Shown here in pieces: positions 1 through 6,695 of a stretch of DNA of 13,840 bases. The stretch comes from Microbacteriaceae bacterium (GTDB taxonomy: Bacteria; Actinomycetota; Actinomycetes; Actinomycetales; Microbacteriaceae), in contig JAAZFP010000198.1 in NCBI GenBank assembly GCA_012511645.1, forward strand, positions 1 through 13,840, given 5' to 3'. The position numbers were made by a program, and so were the translations under genes. The notes under the pieces were generated by a model. That model had not been told where the DNA came from and made no database searches. It saw only the letters and a program-made list of their open reading frames with translations. Position 1 is the first letter of the stretch; every line of letters begins with the position of its first letter.

Positions 1-331
1 CCGTGACGGCGGCCCGCACATTTTCTGGTGCGAGCCCCTGATACTCGGGATGCGCGAACACCTTCGTCGCAATCACGACATCGTCGCGGCTGCCACGCGC
101 ACTCATCCACTCGCCGATCAACCGTTCGCTCTCGCCACCAGAGTTGCCAGGCACCCAGCGCGAATAGCTGTCGGCGGTGTCAATGAAGTTGCCGCCGCCC
201 GCAACGAACGCGTCGAGCACCTCGAAGGTCGCGTCTCGATCGGCGGTCCACCCGAACACATTGCCCCCTAGCGCAAGCGGCGCGATGGAGATCGACGATG
301 AACCGATGGTGGTGCGAGTGATGTCAGCCAT
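1..331 (-). CDS. Aldo/keto reductase, N-terminal part (cut by window edge)
   Basis: About 110 residues of an NAD(P)H-dependent aldo/keto reductase, a cytosolic TIM-barrel oxidoreductase that reduces aldehydes and ketones. The frame is open from an ATG at 331 to the left edge, so the C-terminal two thirds are missing. Visible family features are an N-terminal strand ending in LALGGNVFGW (residues 19-28), the catalytic Asp and Tyr in FIDTADSY (Asp51, Tyr56), the GGESERLIGEW helix (65-75) and the catalytic Lys in VIATKV (Lys90). The catalytic His lies outside the window. GGAG lies just upstream of the ATG with short spacing. The start is 13 bp after the stop of the phosphodiesterase gene on the same strand, so the two are probably co-transcribed. 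The natural substrate cannot be inferred. Confidence 0.9.
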   Translation of the reverse strand, partial: MADITRTTIGSSSISIAPLALGGNVFGWTADRDATFEVLDAFVAGGGNFIDTADSYSRWVPGNSGGESERLIGEWMSARGSRDDVVIATKVFAHPEYQGLAPENVRAAVT

Positions 332-344
332 AACTCCAAGTCTT

Positions 345-1256
345 TCAGGTTGCTGGGCCTGCTGCCAGGCGCCAGGCGGCGAGTGCGACCGGGTCGTCGG
401 TCACCGCGAAATCCACTCCCTGTTCCATCGCCTGCTGCCACTCCTCAGCGGAGTTCAGCGTGTAGGCGATTGCACCGACTCCCGCCACGCGCAGACGCGT
501 CAACGCTTGCGGGTGCTCAGCGAGCAGGCGCTGACGCGCGCACACCGCCGAGACCCGCAAGTCAAGCGCATAGTCGACGGTCTCGTCATCAAGCTCTCTG
601 GTCAGCAGAATCGTTGCATATTCTGGCGCGAGCGCGCGGATCGCCTCAAGCGTCGGCCGTTCGAACGACGCAAGCACCACGCGATGCACGAGGTGGTGCT
701 CGCGCAGCAGCGCCACTGCATCGCCGACTCGCTCGGCCGGCCACTCCCCCTTGAGTTCGATGAAGGCGCTGGTGGGCGCCGCGTCAAGCAGCGAGACGAA
801 ATCGATGAGTGTCGGCACGCGCTCACCGGCATAGTCCGCCGAAAACCAGGAGCCGGCATCGAGCGCAGCCAGTTGCTCGAACGTGTGGTCAGCGAGAGCG
901 CCGCGCCCATTGGTGGTGCGATCGACATCTGGGTCATGCATCAACACGGCAACCCCATCGGCCGTGAGCTGCACATCGGTTTCGACGAAATCGACGCCCT
1001 GGTCGATCGCGAGACGAAAGGCCGCGAGCGTGTTTTCTGGCGCGAGCGCAGCAGCGCCTCGGTGCGAGACAATGCCGAGCGGCTCGTCCCGCTGCAGTGC
1101 ACCGTGCAACTGCAATGGGTGCGTTGCGGACGCCGCGTAGGGGTCAAGCACCATGAGCACCACCAGCAGCGAGGTCAACACCCACGAGAGCAGCCCGACG
1201 CGCAGCATCGTGGGCGCTGCCGTCACCGGTTGCCCGTTCAGCCCGTGTCGCTCCAT
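345..1256 (-). CDS. Membrane-anchored glycerophosphodiester phosphodiesterase
   Basis: 303-residue GDPD-family enzyme, expected to hydrolyse glycerophosphodiesters to sn-glycerol-3-phosphate and an alcohol. After a short N-terminus, one hydrophobic segment (about residues 18-37) acts as signal anchor or signal peptide, so the catalytic domain should lie outside the membrane. The domain runs from about residue 60: SHRGAAALAPENT (catalytic His65-Arg66, Glu74), VETDVQLTADG (metal ligands Glu92 and Asp94), MHDPDVDRTT (second catalytic His107), FIELKG (Glu167, Lys169) and the late TDDP motif (287-289). I chose the ATG at 1256 because AGGAGG lies six bases upstream; a GTG at 1277 in the same frame has that Shine-Dalgarno inside its coding part and is unlikely. 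The aldo/keto reductase gene follows at 13 bp. A PHO-box-like repeat array precedes the gene, which fits a phosphate-scavenging role. Confidence 0.93.
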   Translation of the reverse strand: MERHGLNGQPVTAAPTMLRVGLLSWVLTSLLVVLMVLDPYAASATHPLQLHGALQRDEPLGIVSHRGAAALAPENTLAAFRLAIDQGVDFVETDVQLTADGVAVLMHDPDVDRTTNGRGALADHTFEQLAALDAGSWFSADYAGERVPTLIDFVSLLDAAPTSAFIELKGEWPAERVGDAVALLREHHLVHRVVLASFERPTLEAIRALAPEYATILLTRELDDETVDYALDLRVSAVCARQRLLAEHPQALTRLRVAGVGAIAYTLNSAEEWQQAMEQGVDFAVTDDPVALAAWRLAAGPAT

Positions 1257-1297
1257 CGCGATCCTCCTCGCCCGCACGTCATCGTGCAGTGCCTCAC

Positions 1298-1350
1298 AGC
1301 ATAGCGAAGAGCGTTATCGTTTTGTAACCTCTTTGTGGCCGGTTTGTGAC
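1298..1350 (-). promoter_or_regulatory. Candidate GDPD promoter with triple PHO-box-like direct repeat
   Basis: Read on the minus strand, three 8-base units GTCACAAA (1350-1343), GCCACAAA (1339-1332) and GTTACAAA (1328-1321) recur with an exact 11-bp period. Actinobacterial PhoP operators are direct repeats of about 7 bp at 11-bp spacing. The gene-proximal unit contains a possible -35 (TTACAA), followed 18 bp later by a possible -10 TATGCT (1303-1298). This predicts a transcript start near 1291, about 35 bases before the ATG at 1256. The array lies directly after the stop of the methyltransferase gene. The repeats are seen; binding by a PhoP-type regulator is inference. Confidence 0.5.
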
Positions 1351-1355
1351 AATCT

Positions 1356-2573
1356 TTACTTGAGGATCGCCGCCCCACCCGCGGGCTCAGAGCGACGGAT
1401 CGCCGACAGCACCGTAAACGTACGATCCCGCGCGAGTTGGCGGGTCTCACCCACGACCTGTTCGACGAGTGGGCGATAGCCAAGCGTCGAGTTGAAGACA
1501 ATGCGCAGCTCACCGCCCGGCGCCAACGCCCCAGCGGCCGCGCGGATCAGCCGATGTGCCACACCCGTGTGCACGGTTGAGCCGGTGTGAAACGGGGGGT
1601 TCAGGAGGATCAAATCGGCCCAGCCCTCGGGACCTCCTTCGGTGCCGTCTGCCCGACGCACGCTCACTCGATTCGCAACACCCGCCGCTTCGGCCGTGAG
1701 CCTGGTCGCCCGCACCGCTGCGGTCGATTGGTCGGAGGCGAGCACCTCGGCGTCCGGGAATCTGAGCGCTGCGGAAACCGTGAGCACCCCGTTGCCGCAC
1801 CCCAGGTCGATCACGCGTTGCGGATTCACCGCGGGCGGGTCATCCTGCAGGGTTCGCAGCAGTAGCCGACTGCCATGGTCGAGCGTTGCTCCGCCGAATG
1901 TCGCGCCAAATGCCGCGATGCGGAACGACACATCAGGGTCGCGTCCCCACACAGGAAACGGCTCTTGCTCGGGCGCAGCGCCCAGCAACTCGGTCGCGGT
2001 AAGCATCCTCGACTTGCGCCACCCACGGCTCGCGGTGACCTCACCAAAATATCGCGCGAAGACCTCGTTCATTCCGCGGGTCATGTGTTTGTCACGGCCG
2101 CCGGCGAGCACGGTCACACGTGGATCGGCATAGCGCGCAATCAGCCACACGATCTCCTCAAGTTCAGCGAGGGAACGCGGCAGCTGCATCAGCACCAGCG
2201 TCGCCCCGGTCACCAGGGACTCGTCGAGCTCCGACACAGCGTCATAGCGTGATGCAAGATCCAGACGGTGCGCATTCTGTGCCAGCGCACGCTCCTGCAA
2301 CAGGGGGTCCTGATACACGCGCAGCCCCTCAGCACCGAGAGCCTGTATTGCGCCGAGCGTGAGGGCTCCATGCCGATCCCCGATGACAACGAGACTCCCA
2401 GCACACCCACCAGCTGACCCCGAGGCGGGGTCGCGCAGTTCAGCGGCAGCGCGAAGCAGCATCAGATCGGCCGCATCGTAGGCCCGCAACTCGGGTGCAT
2501 CGAAGTCTGGTTCGCGGCTCAACTGTGAGAGCCAGCCTTCCAGCGGGTCGACGGGCGCGTCTGATTCGGTCAC
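1356..2573 (-). CDS. RsmC/RlmG-like rRNA (guanine-N2) methyltransferase
   Basis: 405-residue class I SAM-dependent methyltransferase of the RsmC/RlmG type, expected to methylate a guanine N2 in ribosomal RNA. The C-terminal half is catalytic: a GATLDHGSRLLL segment (228-239), SAM-binding motif I DLGCGNG (256-262), acidic Asp281 after the next strand, and the NPPFH motif (325-329) typical of N-methyltransferases of this group. Residues 25-200 form the degenerate second methyltransferase-like domain seen in RlmG and RsmC. The start is a GTG at 2573 with only a weak purine stretch upstream; no better in-frame start is visible. The gene begins 40 bp after hspR with no convincing terminator between, so it may be the last gene of the chaperone operon. 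Which rRNA and position it modifies cannot be told from sequence. Confidence 0.82.
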   Translation of the reverse strand: MTESDAPVDPLEGWLSQLSREPDFDAPELRAYDAADLMLLRAAAELRDPASGSAGGCAGSLVVIGDRHGALTLGAIQALGAEGLRVYQDPLLQERALAQNAHRLDLASRYDAVSELDESLVTGATLVLMQLPRSLAELEEIVWLIARYADPRVTVLAGGRDKHMTRGMNEVFARYFGEVTASRGWRKSRMLTATELLGAAPEQEPFPVWGRDPDVSFRIAAFGATFGGATLDHGSRLLLRTLQDDPPAVNPQRVIDLGCGNGVLTVSAALRFPDAEVLASDQSTAAVRATRLTAEAAGVANRVSVRRADGTEGGPEGWADLILLNPPFHTGSTVHTGVAHRLIRAAAGALAPGGELRIVFNSTLGYRPLVEQVVGETRQLARDRTFTVLSAIRRSEPAGGAAILK

Positions 2574-2613
2574 CGCTTCATTCTCGCACCGTGGCGCAAG
2601 CGGCGGCTCTCAG

Positions 2614-3039
2614 CTACCCGTCGTCGGGACGCCACACCACGACCTCTGCACTGCGGCGCAGTCTCGAACCTCGACGCATCGTGATGATTTCACCGGCCTG
2701 GCCTGCAGCAAAGACCCGGCGCTCTGGGCGATTGAGAGTCTCTTCGGCGAGCGCTCGTTCGAGCTCTCGTACCCGTGCGCGCAGCCCTCGCACCTCGTCT
2801 TCGAGCTCCAGCACGCGCCGAATGCCCTCGAGGCTGAGCCCCTCGGCAGAAAGCCGCGCAACCTCGCGCAGTTGGTCGACATCGTGCAGCGAATATCGCC
2901 GGGTATTACCGCTCGTTCGCTTCGGAGATACGAGCCCGATGCGGTCATATTGGCGCAGGGTTTGCGGGTGCATCTCGGCGAGTTCGGCGGCAGCGGCGAT
3001 CGCAAAGATCGGTGTAAATCGATCGATCTTCTGCGACAT
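2614..3039 (-). CDS. hspR: HspR, MerR-family repressor of the dnaK operon
   Basis: 141-residue MerR-type transcriptional repressor. An N-terminal winged helix-turn-helix is visible (IFAIAAAAELAEMHPQTLRQYD, about residues 11-32, then the wing NTRRYS at 45-50), followed by a coiled-coil (about 78-102, ELEDEVRGLRARVRELE) and the HspR-type tail EVVVWRPDDG. HspR is known to bind inverted repeats of the form CTTGAGT-N7-ACTCAAG (HAIR) and to need DnaK as co-repressor. Two such sites lie upstream of dnaK, so the loop is complete in this window. I chose the ATG at 3039 because GAGGGGG lies six bases upstream; an in-frame ATG at 3066 would add nine residues but has a poor ribosome binding site. The gene starts about 56 bp after the dnaJ stop, as fourth gene of the operon. 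Confidence 0.95.
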   Translation of the reverse strand: MSQKIDRFTPIFAIAAAAELAEMHPQTLRQYDRIGLVSPKRTSGNTRRYSLHDVDQLREVARLSAEGLSLEGIRRVLELEDEVRGLRARVRELERALAEETLNRPERRVFAAGQAGEIITMRRGSRLRRSAEVVVWRPDDG

Positions 3040-3095
3040 CCGCTGCCCCCTCACCCGCTGTGTCATTCGTTGCGTGTTCTCGCGTACCTGCGCGA

Positions 3096-4055
3096 TTAAC
3101 CGCGTGCCCGAGCCAACAAATCAGCCCGCGGGTTCTCATCAGACTCAGCATCACGGAACGCTTCAAGCGCCGCCTTCGCCTCGTCTGAGAGCCGCGCCGG
3201 CACCGCAACCTGCACCTCGGCAAGCAGATCACCGGTTGCTTTGGCGGTCTGCATGCCGCGGCCTTTCACGCGCAGTACCCGGCCGCTCGGTGTCCCGGCA
3301 GCGATCTTCAGCTTCACCGGCTCACCACCAAGCGTCGGCACCTCAATCGTGGCACCGAGCGTGGCCTCGACAAACGTCACCGGCACCTTCACGCGCAGGT
3401 TGTTTCCCTCACGCTCAAACACCGGGTGCTTGCGCACGTGCACGGTGAGAATCAAGTCGCCCGCGGCGCCGCCGTCTGGGCTCGGTTCGCCCTTGCCGCG
3501 AGCGCGCACCTTCTTGCCGTCTTGAATGCCAGCCGGCACCTTCACCTTCACCTGCCCGCTGGGGCCCTGCAGGGTGATGGTTTCGCCGCGCGCAGCCGTT
3601 TCGAAGTCGAGCGTGGTGCTCGCGGTCAGGTCGCGCCCCTTGCGGGGGCCCTGCGGCATGCGAGACCCACCACCGAACATGCCACCAAAGAGATCTTCGT
3701 AGCCGCCCGGCCCGCCCTGTTGAAAGGTGTACTGACGACCGCCGCCACCACCGAACATGCCACCAAAGATGTCATCGAAGCCCTGGCCACCGCCGCCCGC
3801 GGTGAAACGGGCACCGCCCGCGCCCATCGCGCGCAACTGGTCATATTCGGCGCGTTGCTCGGTGTCGCTGAGCACCGAATAGGCTTCGCTGATCTCCTTG
3901 AACCGGGCCTCAGCTTTCGCGTCGCCCGCATTCGAGTCAGGGTGATACTGGCGCGCGAGTTTGCGGTAGACCTTTTTCAGCTCAGCCTCGCTGACGTCTT
4001 TGCTGACGCCGAGCATCTGATAAAAGTCTTTCTCGAGCCAGTCCTGACTAGCCAT
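3096..4055 (-). CDS. dnaJ: DnaJ-type co-chaperone lacking the zinc-finger domain
   Basis: 319-residue Hsp40 that should stimulate DnaK ATPase activity and deliver clients. The J-domain spans about residues 8-75 with the essential HPD triad at 38-40. A Gly/Phe-rich linker follows (about 78-135) with two near-identical FGGMFGGG blocks, then the C-terminal substrate-binding domains (from about 142, including GRDLTAS, VKVPAGIQDGKKVRARGKG and RVLRVKGRGM). No CxxCxGxG repeats exist and the protein has no cysteine, so it is a class B (CbpA-like) J-protein. I prefer the ATG at 4055 over a GTG two codons upstream because AGGTG fits as its Shine-Dalgarno. The ATG overlaps the grpE stop by eight bases, implying translational coupling. 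DnaJ proteins in many dnaK operons do carry the zinc-finger. Confidence 0.95.
   Translation of the reverse strand: MASQDWLEKDFYQMLGVSKDVSEAELKKVYRKLARQYHPDSNAGDAKAEARFKEISEAYSVLSDTEQRAEYDQLRAMGAGGARFTAGGGGQGFDDIFGGMFGGGGGRQYTFQQGGPGGYEDLFGGMFGGGSRMPQGPRKGRDLTASTTLDFETAARGETITLQGPSGQVKVKVPAGIQDGKKVRARGKGEPSPDGGAAGDLILTVHVRKHPVFEREGNNLRVKVPVTFVEATLGATIEVPTLGGEPVKLKIAAGTPSGRVLRVKGRGMQTAKATGDLLAEVQVAVPARLSDEAKAALEAFRDAESDENPRADLLARARG
3667..3769 (-). repeat. 25-bp direct repeat in the G/F linker of dnaJ
   Basis: Positions 3667-3691 and 3745-3769 are identical over 25 bases and are 78 bp (26 codons) apart, in the same reading frame. They encode the two copies of the block around IFGGMFGGG and LFGGMFGGG. 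This suggests a recent in-frame duplication or slippage in the Gly/Phe-rich linker of DnaJ. Confidence 0.85.
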
Positions 4056-4650
4056 CAGCACCTACCGCAACTGCCACCTTCGCGGGGCGCAGCTCAACAT
4101 CTCCGATGCGGTAGCCGCGTTCGACCACGTCGAGCACGACGGGGCTCTCGGTGCCAGGAACTGGCACCTGCGCAATCGCTTCGTGCACCTGTGGGTCGAA
4201 GGCTTCACCCTTCTCACCGAACGCCTCGAGGCCGAGCCGCTCCATGCTTCCGCGCACCTTCTGAGCGATCGTCGCGAATGCGCTTCCCTCTTCGAGGTCA
4301 CCGTGCCCTTCGGCCCGGTCGAAGTCGTCGAGCACCGAGAGCAGTTGGCTGATCACGCTGGCGCGTGCGCGCTGCTTTTCGATCTCGGCGTTGGCCTCGG
4401 TGCGCTTGCGGTAGTTGGCATACTCTGCGGTGATGCGTCGCAGATCATCGAGGTACGGGTTCGCCGTGTCCTCGAGTGGGTCAACGACTTCTTCTGCACC
4501 GGCAACGGCCGAGTCGGCCCCCTCAACAGGGGCCGACTCGGTGTCGCTCGCCCGCTGCTCTTCAGCAGCATCTGCCGCTTCTGCAGCTTCCGGGCTTTGC
4601 TCGGTGCCGAGGATGTCGTCGACCGTCAAGTCGTCTTCCTCGTGTGCCAT
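4048..4650 (-). CDS. grpE: GrpE, nucleotide exchange factor of DnaK
   Basis: 200-residue GrpE, which releases ADP from DnaK to reset the Hsp70 cycle in the cytosol. Order of parts: an acidic, low-complexity N-terminus rich in Ala, Glu and Asp (1-60), the long dimerising coiled-coil (about 66-115, with RRITAEYANYRKRTEA), a helical bundle (to about 145), and the C-terminal beta domain with the family signature (GEAFDPQVHEAIAQVPV, then VVLDVVERGYRIGDVELRPAKV, 148-192). The ATG lies two bases after the dnaK stop and its Shine-Dalgarno (GAGGAG) is inside the end of dnaK. The 3' end overlaps dnaJ by eight bases. Length is normal for actinobacterial GrpE. Confidence 0.97.
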   Translation of the reverse strand: MAHEEDDLTVDDILGTEQSPEAAEAADAAEEQRASDTESAPVEGADSAVAGAEEVVDPLEDTANPYLDDLRRITAEYANYRKRTEANAEIEKQRARASVISQLLSVLDDFDRAEGHGDLEEGSAFATIAQKVRGSMERLGLEAFGEKGEAFDPQVHEAIAQVPVPGTESPVVLDVVERGYRIGDVELRPAKVAVAVGADG

Positions 4651-4652
4651 GG

Positions 4653-6500
4653 TTACTTCTGCTCCTCGTCGTCTTCCACGACCTCGGCGTCAACGACGTC
4701 GTCATCGCTCGACTCGGTCGCAGCGTCGGCGCTCTCAGGAGCTTCCTGCTGAGCGGCCTCGTAGATGGCCTGACCCAGCTTCTGCTGGCTCTCGTTCAGC
4801 TTGTCTGCTGCGGTCTTCACAGCCGCACCATCGTCACCAGCGAGTGCCTCCTTCAGTGCGTCGAGGTCACCCTGCACCTCAGTCTTGACGTCTTCTGGCA
4901 GCTTGTCGTCGTTTTCGGTGATGAGCTTCTCCACCGAGTAGGCGAGCTGCTCGGCGTTGTTGCGCTCCTCGGCAGCCTCACGACGCTTCTTGTCTTCATC
5001 AGCGTGCTCTTCTGCCTCGCGCACCATGCGCGCGATGTCGTCCTTCGAGAGGGTTGACCCGCCCGAGATGGTGATGGTCTGCTCTTTGCCAGTGCCCTTG
5101 TCCTTGGCAGACACCTGCACGATGCCGTTGGCATCAATGTCGAAGGTGACCTCAATCTGCGGCAGTCCACGCGGAGCCGGTGCGATACCGGTCAGATCGA
5201 ACGTGCCCAGGTTCTTGTTGTCGCGAGTGAACTCGCGCTCGCCCTGGAACACCTGAATCGCAACCGAAGGCTGGTTGTCTTCAGCCGTCGTGAACGTATC
5301 GCTGCGCTTGGTCGGAATCGCGGTGTTGCGCTCAATAAGCTTCGTCATGATGCCGCCCTTGGTCTCGATGCCGAGACTCAGCGGGGTCACATCGATGAGC
5401 AGCACGTCCTTGCGCTCACCCTTCAGCACACCAGCCTGCAGAGCGGCACCAACGGCCACAACCTCATCAGGGTTCACACCCTTGTTGGGCTCGCGGCCAC
5501 CGGTGAGGCTCTTCACGAGCTCGGTCACTGCGGGCATGCGGGTTGAACCACCAACGAGCACGACGTGCGCGATATCGCCCACCTTCACACCGGCCTCGGC
5601 GATCACATCGAGGAACGGCTTGCGGGTGCGTTCGAGCAGATCCTTGGTGAGCTCCTCAAACTTCGCGCGGGTCAGGGTCTCGTCGAGGTTGGCAGGGCCG
5701 TTCTCGGTGAGTGAGAGGTAGGGCAGCTGGATCTGCGCGCTCATCGAGCTCGACAGTTCCTTCTTCGCCTGCTCAGCGGCCTCCTTGAGACGCTGCAGCG
5801 CAATCTTGTCGCCAGCAACGTCGACACCGGTGGTTGCCTTGAACTGGGTGATCAGCCAGTCAACGATGCGCTGATCCCAGTCGTCGCCACCGAGACGGTT
5901 GTCACCGGCGGTCGAACGCACCTGAATGGTCGAGAAGTCGTCGTCCTTGCCCACCTCAAGCAGTGACACGTCGAACGTGCCGCCACCGAGGTCAAACACG
6001 AGAATCAGTTCGTCTTCTTTGCCCTTGTCGAGGCCATAGGCAAGTGCCGCAGCGGTGGGCTCGTTGATGATGCGCAGCACATTGAGGCCAGCGATCTCGC
6101 CGGCTTCTTTCGTGGCCTGACGCTCAGCGTCATTGAAGTAGGCGGGCACGGTGATGACTGCGTCGGTCACCTTGTCGCCGAGGTAGGTTTCAGCGTCGCG
6201 CTTCAGCTTCATCAGCGTGCGTGCGCTGATCTCTTGCGGGGTGTACTTCTTGCCGTCGATATCGACGTTCCAGTCAGTGCCCATGTGGCGCTTCACCGAA
6301 GCGATGGTGCGATCGACGTTCGTCACCGCCTGACGCTTTGCGGTTTCGCCGACGAGCACCTCGTTGTCTTTGGTGAACGCGACGATTGATGGGGTCGTGC
6401 GGAAGCCTTCGGCGTTTGCAATGACGGTGGGCTCGCCACCTTCGAGTACTGCGACCACCGAGTTTGTGGTGCCGAGGTCAATACCTACTGCACGTGACAT
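4653..6500 (-). CDS. dnaK: DnaK, Hsp70 chaperone
   Basis: 615-residue Hsp70 ATP-dependent chaperone, and the likely co-repressor of HspR. All three Hsp70 signatures are present: IDLGTTNS (7-14), FDLGGGTFDVSLLEVG (169-184) and VVLVGGSTRMPAV (313-325). The interdomain linker is DVLLIDVTPLSLGIE (365-379). The substrate-binding domain and helical lid follow, and the tail is rich in Ala, Asp and Glu, ending EEQK. The ATG at 6500 is preceded by AGGAG with eight-base spacing. It is the first gene of dnaK-grpE-dnaJ-hspR. A sigma-70-like promoter with an overlapping HAIR operator lies upstream and predicts an untranslated leader of about 80 bases. The reading frame is intact and of normal length. Confidence 0.99.
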   Translation of the reverse strand: MSRAVGIDLGTTNSVVAVLEGGEPTVIANAEGFRTTPSIVAFTKDNEVLVGETAKRQAVTNVDRTIASVKRHMGTDWNVDIDGKKYTPQEISARTLMKLKRDAETYLGDKVTDAVITVPAYFNDAERQATKEAGEIAGLNVLRIINEPTAAALAYGLDKGKEDELILVFDLGGGTFDVSLLEVGKDDDFSTIQVRSTAGDNRLGGDDWDQRIVDWLITQFKATTGVDVAGDKIALQRLKEAAEQAKKELSSSMSAQIQLPYLSLTENGPANLDETLTRAKFEELTKDLLERTRKPFLDVIAEAGVKVGDIAHVVLVGGSTRMPAVTELVKSLTGGREPNKGVNPDEVVAVGAALQAGVLKGERKDVLLIDVTPLSLGIETKGGIMTKLIERNTAIPTKRSDTFTTAEDNQPSVAIQVFQGEREFTRDNKNLGTFDLTGIAPAPRGLPQIEVTFDIDANGIVQVSAKDKGTGKEQTITISGGSTLSKDDIARMVREAEEHADEDKKRREAAEERNNAEQLAYSVEKLITENDDKLPEDVKTEVQGDLDALKEALAGDDGAAVKTAADKLNESQQKLGQAIYEAAQQEAPESADAATESSDDDVVDAEVVEDDEEQK

Positions 6501-6567
6501 ATGTGTTTCTCCTTATATAGGGGCGTGGGTGACCAGCTGATGCCGGTCAAAACCGATTCGGCTCAAG

Positions 6568-6588
6568 CTTGAGCCCGATGCACTCAAG
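6568..6588. promoter_or_regulatory. HAIR operator 1 (HspR site) at the dnaK transcription start
   Basis: CTTGAGC-N7-ACTCAAG matches the HspR-associated inverted repeat CTTGAGT-N7-ACTCAAG with one mismatch. It covers the predicted dnaK start (about 6580) and touches the -10 hexamer, the expected place for a repressor. A perfect 14-bp palindrome, GCTCAAGCTTGAGC (6561-6574), overlaps its left arm and supplies an extra half-site. Confidence 0.9.
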
Positions 6589-6614
6589 TTTACTCGAACC
6601 ACCAGCCACGTCAA
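6587..6614 (-). promoter_or_regulatory. dnaK operon promoter
   Basis: On the minus strand there is a -35 TTGACG (6614-6609), a 16-bp spacer and a -10 TAAACT (6592-6587). This is five of six and four of six matches to the housekeeping consensus. The transcript should start near 6580, inside HAIR operator 1, and run about 80 bases to the dnaK ATG. The spacing and overlap with HAIR support it; no start site has been mapped here. Confidence 0.65.
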
Positions 6615-6629
6615 GTCGAAACTTCGAAA

Positions 6630-6650
6630 CTTGAGTCAACTTCACTCAAC
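6630..6650. promoter_or_regulatory. HAIR operator 2, between the divergent promoters
   Basis: CTTGAGT-N7-ACTCAAC matches the HAIR consensus except for the last base. Its centre is 62 bp from that of operator 1, close to six helical turns, so two HspR dimers would sit on the same face of the DNA. It lies 16 bp behind the dnaK -35 and 10 bp ahead of the candidate -35 of the divergent transporter gene. Between the operators an 8-base unit TCGAAACT is repeated in tandem at 6616-6631. Confidence 0.85.
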
Positions 6651-6660
6651 TTTCAGGTTC

Positions 6661-6695
6661 TTCTCAGCGACACCCAGTTCCGATACAGTGACCCC
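6661..6695 (+). promoter_or_regulatory. Candidate leaderless promoter of the UMF1 transporter gene
   Basis: TTCTCA (6661-6666), a 17-bp spacer and TACAGT (6684-6689) fit a housekeeping promoter. Position +1 would be the A of the ATG at 6696. No Shine-Dalgarno-like purine run precedes that ATG, which agrees with a leaderless transcript, a common mode in Actinobacteria. Confidence 0.5.

Noticed and set aside
177..1304. Long plus-strand open frame (375 codons) opposite the phosphodiesterase gene.
   Set aside because: It is an Arg/His-rich shadow of a GDPD gene with all its motifs; high GC content often leaves such frames open.
3426..4352. Plus-strand open frame (308 codons) opposite dnaJ and grpE.
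   Set aside because: Antisense to two conserved genes, with no recognisable domain and no ribosome binding site of note.
6513..6518. TATATA just upstream of dnaK as a -10 element.
   Set aside because: It lies 13 bases before the ATG, so the transcript would start beyond the AGGAG ribosome binding site, and no -35 lies at a proper distance.
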